Positions 60,411 through 64,000 of a stretch of DNA of 64,000 nucleotides are shown piece after piece. The notes beneath the pieces are model-generated. The model was given only the letters and a program-made list of their open reading frames with translations. It ran no database searches and was not told the origin of the DNA. The position numbers were made by a program, and so were the translations under genes. Each line of letters opens with the position of its first letter. Position 1 is the first letter of the stretch. The stretch comes from Epichloe hybrida (lineage: Eukaryota; Ascomycota; Sordariomycetes; Hypocreales; Clavicipitaceae): assembly GCA_019022495.1 (NCBI GenBank), contig JAFEKR010000003.1:62001-126000 (forward strand), in the 5' to 3' direction.

Positions 60411-63400
60411 CCTAAGCAGGAGAGTTACTAATAGAGGTAACCTATACTATCTAGGGCTAGTAGTGCCCTTATTAGCATAGCTTAAAGAGCTATAATTCCT
60501 CCTTCCTAATATAAGGAAGAGGAGGATTAGAGGGAATAATAAGCCCTAAGGGTGTTACCTATAAAGCTACCCTCTTACTTCCTAAGGACCTTACTACCCC
60601 TTCTATAAATATAAAGGGAAATACCTAGAGAACCCCTATAGACCTAGAGACCTTTGCTAAAGTAGATTATTAACCTATCTAAGGTATACCCTAAAGAGTA
60701 ACTCTATAGCGCTAATAACTATAATATCCTTAAATTAAAGCTTTAAACATTCTATAGAAAGTATAAGTTACTTAATATCTAGCCTAAATAAGCTAGTTAT
60801 ACTTTTAAGGTTATACTTAAAGGTAAAGCACTATAATACTATATAGACTACCTCTCTAAACCTAGATAACTATAAGATCTCCCTATGCTTATTAGCTATA
60901 TAAGAGAATAATTTAAAACTAAGGATATATAGCAAAGATATCTACTAGAGTAAAATAATACTTCCCTGTAAGAAATAGTAAATAATAACCTAACTAAGTT
61001 AATAATTAAATACTTTAATAAACTTATAGAAAGACTAGCTATCTTGTAATAAGTAATGCCTAAAGTAAGCTAAACTAAAAGGGCACTCTAGAATTAACTT
61101 ATTAGAGCCTATTATAGTATTCTAGAGTGTAGAGGAGTAATTATAGATCTGCTAGATAGACTATAAGAGTTCTGTGAATGGATTAGAATAACCCTTTATC
61201 TTATTAAGGAAGAGAAGAAGAACTATTAATAGTTCCTAACTAAAGCTATAACCCTAGAGTAATTCTAGACTAACTAAAGATATAATAGGACTAGAAAAGA
61301 GACCTAATACCCCTTAAAACTATAAGGAAGAGAAGGTACTCCTTATATAAAGAAGTGCTATATATATGATAAGGAAGGATACTAGTTATCTAAGCACCCT
61401 AAAAAGGACTATAAGAAGGCGTTTTAACGCTTTAAGAACTACTACCTTATGGATCTAGCTAATAACTTATATTATTTATTTCTCACTTAGTATAAGGGAG
61501 AACATAAGTCTTAAAACCCTATTAATAATAAGATTGCTTAGTATATAAAGAGCATTGGATTTGATAATAGCCCTAATAATATAGATAGGCTAGTACCTAT
61601 AAGCTTCTTTACTTACAGAACCTAGATTAATAGCAAAAGAACGGTTTAATTCCTAATAAGGCAAGTAGCTTATTATAGTCTAAGTAAAGAAAACCCCTTT
61701 TAGTAGGAACTTATGAACAAAGCCCTAGTAATATTTATATTAGAAGATTACTATTCCTATGCAATATTCTAAGGGATTATACCTAATACAGGAGCCGTAA
61801 AGTTCTCTATAGTAAGGCACCCTTAATTTCTTGCTTTGTAACATTAGATGCCTATATTATAGCTTAATGAATTAATAGAGAAGAAGGTATTAGTTAGATT
61901 TAGCATAGGAGACCTGATTATTACGCTTAGAGCGGCTAATATGCCTACTCCCTTCGGAAATATTCTCTTTTAGGTTATCCCTATAAACACTCTATTTCTT
62001 TTATCCCTTAATAATATAGACTATCTAAAGATTAACTTTAATATCTCTAAGAATATGCTATAATAAGGAAATATTAAAGTCCCTATTATATATAAATAGG
62101 GCCATGCCTAGATGCTCCTTACATAGAAAGAAGAAGTAGTTACTTAGAGCTACCTTATAGAAGGCAAGCTATAGTAACTACACTACTACTTTAGATATCT
62201 ATTAATCTAATATTTACATAAGGTTCTCTGTAAATTAGGGCATAATATTAATATTAAAGCTATTAGGGAGCTAACAAGAATCTACTACTAATACTAAATA
62301 TATATAAATAGCCCTAATTACTTTAAATTTACCCTTAAGGATAAGTATAGCTTTAATTACAAAGTAATAGTAAATATCTTCTACCTAGATAGTAACTACC
62401 TTATACTCCACGCTATAAATATAGCTATAGCGTTTAACATAGCGAAATTCCTTAATAATATCTCTATGAAAATAACCTAGGAAGCCCTCTAAATATGCTA
62501 GATTAATACTTACCTAGGCCCCCTAGACTTTATTATTATAGATACTAGAATAAACTTCTATAGTAATGAATTTAGATAATTCATAGCTTTAATATTAATT
62601 TTAATTAAGGAAGTCCCTATTAAGGCACACTATAGCATAGGGAAGGTTAAAAGGTATTATAGGCCGCTCTAAAGAGCCTATAATATAATTAGATATAAAT
62701 ACCTTATAACGCTAGAACCTATTACCCTTTAAATAGTAATTAAGGCCCTAAATAATACTATAGGCCCTAATAGCCTTCTCCTAACCCTCCTTATCTTTAG
62801 AGCCTACCTATATATAATAAATAAGTCCCTACTATTACCTAATATTATATAGTATATAATTATAGTATAGAAGGCTACTAAAGAGATTAAGAGACTCTAC
62901 GCTATCTAGAAGGTTAATAAGGCCCTTACTAAACGTAATAGCCTAGATACCTTAAAGACCCTTAGCTTACCGCTTAGATTAAAGGTTAAGGTCTAGTGAG
63001 AAGGTAAGGGATAGTTAGGTTTATATAAGCTACTAGTAATTACTAGAGAAAGCTATATACTTAATATACCTAGAGGCCTAAAAACCTTTAGGTTAATATC
63101 TATTAAGCCCTACTATAATAATCCTAGTGTAAAGAAGACAGCGGAGCCTAGTAAAGAGAAAGGAGAAAAAGGGCAAGAGGCCTATAATAAGAATATAGTG
63201 CTACTAATACTACTAAAGCAAGGACGCGGAAGGCTATAGAAGAACCCTCCTATAATACCTTAAGATGCTAATACCTTCCTATTAGCAAAAGAATATAGTA
63301 ACCTAGCTCTTATAATTAAGCTATATAAGAAAGGAATTATTAAGACCCCTAGTAAACCTTTTAAGCTATTAATAAAAGCGGAAATTAATGCCCTAATTAA

Positions 63401-63761
63401 GTAAGGTGTGTTTAAATTTATTATATTTAATAAGGAAGAACATAGTAGAATTTAAATCTTTAATTCCTGAATTATTAATGAGATTAAAGGTAAGATAATA
63501 AAACCCTATAAAAAGTCATGCCTTATAATCTAAGGGTATGAGGATAAAGGGAAATAGGCTATTCTTACACAGGCCCTAATGATTTAACGCGCGAGCTAAT
63601 GTCTTATCCTTGTAATAGCCCTATTAGTAAGATTAAGGAAATTCCTTATCTAGCTAAGAGATATCTATTAGGCTTATATACAGGCCTATATATTACTAGA
63701 GCGGCTAATCCTAGCGCGCTTACTAATTTAAATATAGCATCTCTACCTGCCTAGTATAATC
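60411..63761 (+). mobile_element. Copia-type retrotransposon relic, RIP-mutated and truncated
   Basis: Interrupted frames give a gag region (~60560-61450) with a damaged zinc knuckle at 61354-61410. An integrase core follows (~62230-62700; YLDSNYLILHAI, DFIIIDTRINF, IGKVKRYYRPL). Then comes RT start sequence (~63350-63600; INEIKGK, ILTQALMI) and QAYI/ERLILARL near 63670-63725. Integrase before RT defines the copia order. The RT domain stops abruptly at 63761, so most of RT and all of RNase H are missing. Confidence 0.75.
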
Positions 63762-64000
63762 CAGAAGCTTAGGCCGCGCGCGGACCCTACACGTGACCTA
63801 TAACCTAGCACGTTAATTAGCTAGGAAATGTAGGGACATAAACGCGTAACCCCTTTTCCCTTTATGTATTATAACTTCTAGCTTTTTACCTCTCTTTTCC
63901 GAATAACTTAATTAATTATAATAACAGACAACGCAGCCTAGAATAGATAATCGATAACGATACTATTCTTCGGGCTCACGACTGTATTACACATTGAATT
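63762..64000 (+). mobile_element. LTR, copy C (partial, runs off the window)
   Basis: Starts at CAGAAGCTTAGG, equivalent to position 51 of LTR B, and continues to the window end. It matches 58899-59137 with about 20 transitions and no transversions or indels. Confidence 0.8.

Overview
The window comes from a filamentous ascomycete. Introns are short (59-130 nt) with CTAAC/CTGAC branch sites. Several genes are Pezizomycotina-type: a KipA-like kinesin, a CYP51B-type sterol demethylase, a DUF3074 protein and a giant leashin-type protein. The last 10.8 kb is an AT-rich block of transposon relics carrying the G:C to A:T signature of repeat-induced point mutation (RIP). Sordariomycetes, probably Hypocreales, is the best fit; this is inferred from protein resemblance and was not tested by a search.

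Layout: 1-2.9 kb, kinesin open at the left edge; 3.8-4.8 kb, glutathione-transferase-like gene (minus); 6.5-8.4 kb, Golgi-type membrane glycosyltransferase-like gene; 8.9-10.6 kb, TAF7; 10.9-11.9 kb, spliced coiled-coil gene of unknown function (minus); 12.5-13.5 kb, DUF3074 protein (minus); 14.2-16.0 kb, three-exon CYP51 (minus); 17.9-19.3 kb, disordered single-pass membrane protein; 20.5-22.2 kb, nucleolin/gar2-like protein (minus); 22.7-23.1 kb, complex I NDUFB10-type subunit; 23.6-24.3 kb, mitoribosomal mL54; 24.6-25.9 kb, verprolin/WIP (minus); 26.5-27.8 kb, putative mitochondrial membrane protein; 29.1-45.8 kb, one intronless 5586-codon ORF of the leashin/involucrin-repeat type; 46.6-48.7 kb, helical putative mitochondrial protein (minus); 50.6-52.6 kb, a trehalose-6-phosphate synthase-like protein that lacks a phosphatase domain and has altered substrate-binding positions.

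From about 53.2 kb to the end no gene survives. A gypsy-type chromovirus relic with a chromodomain lies at 53.2-58.8 kb. It is followed by a 310-bp LTR, a short internal fragment, a copia-type relic (integrase before reverse transcriptase) and, at 63762, an abrupt junction into a second copy of the 310-bp LTR. The two copies of that LTR differ only by transitions over 239 aligned bases, which is direct evidence of RIP. The relics have catalytic residues changed by G-to-A events.

The genes are mostly unrelated housekeeping and cell-biology loci, as expected for a fungal chromosome arm, and no biosynthetic cluster is visible. Three of them concern hyphal architecture: the kinesin, verprolin and leashin. 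The items most worth pursuing are the fused leashin-type giant protein with its lysine modules and alanine-rich segments, the atypical trehalose-synthase-like protein, and the unusual repeat and hairpin region at 49.2-50.2 kb.
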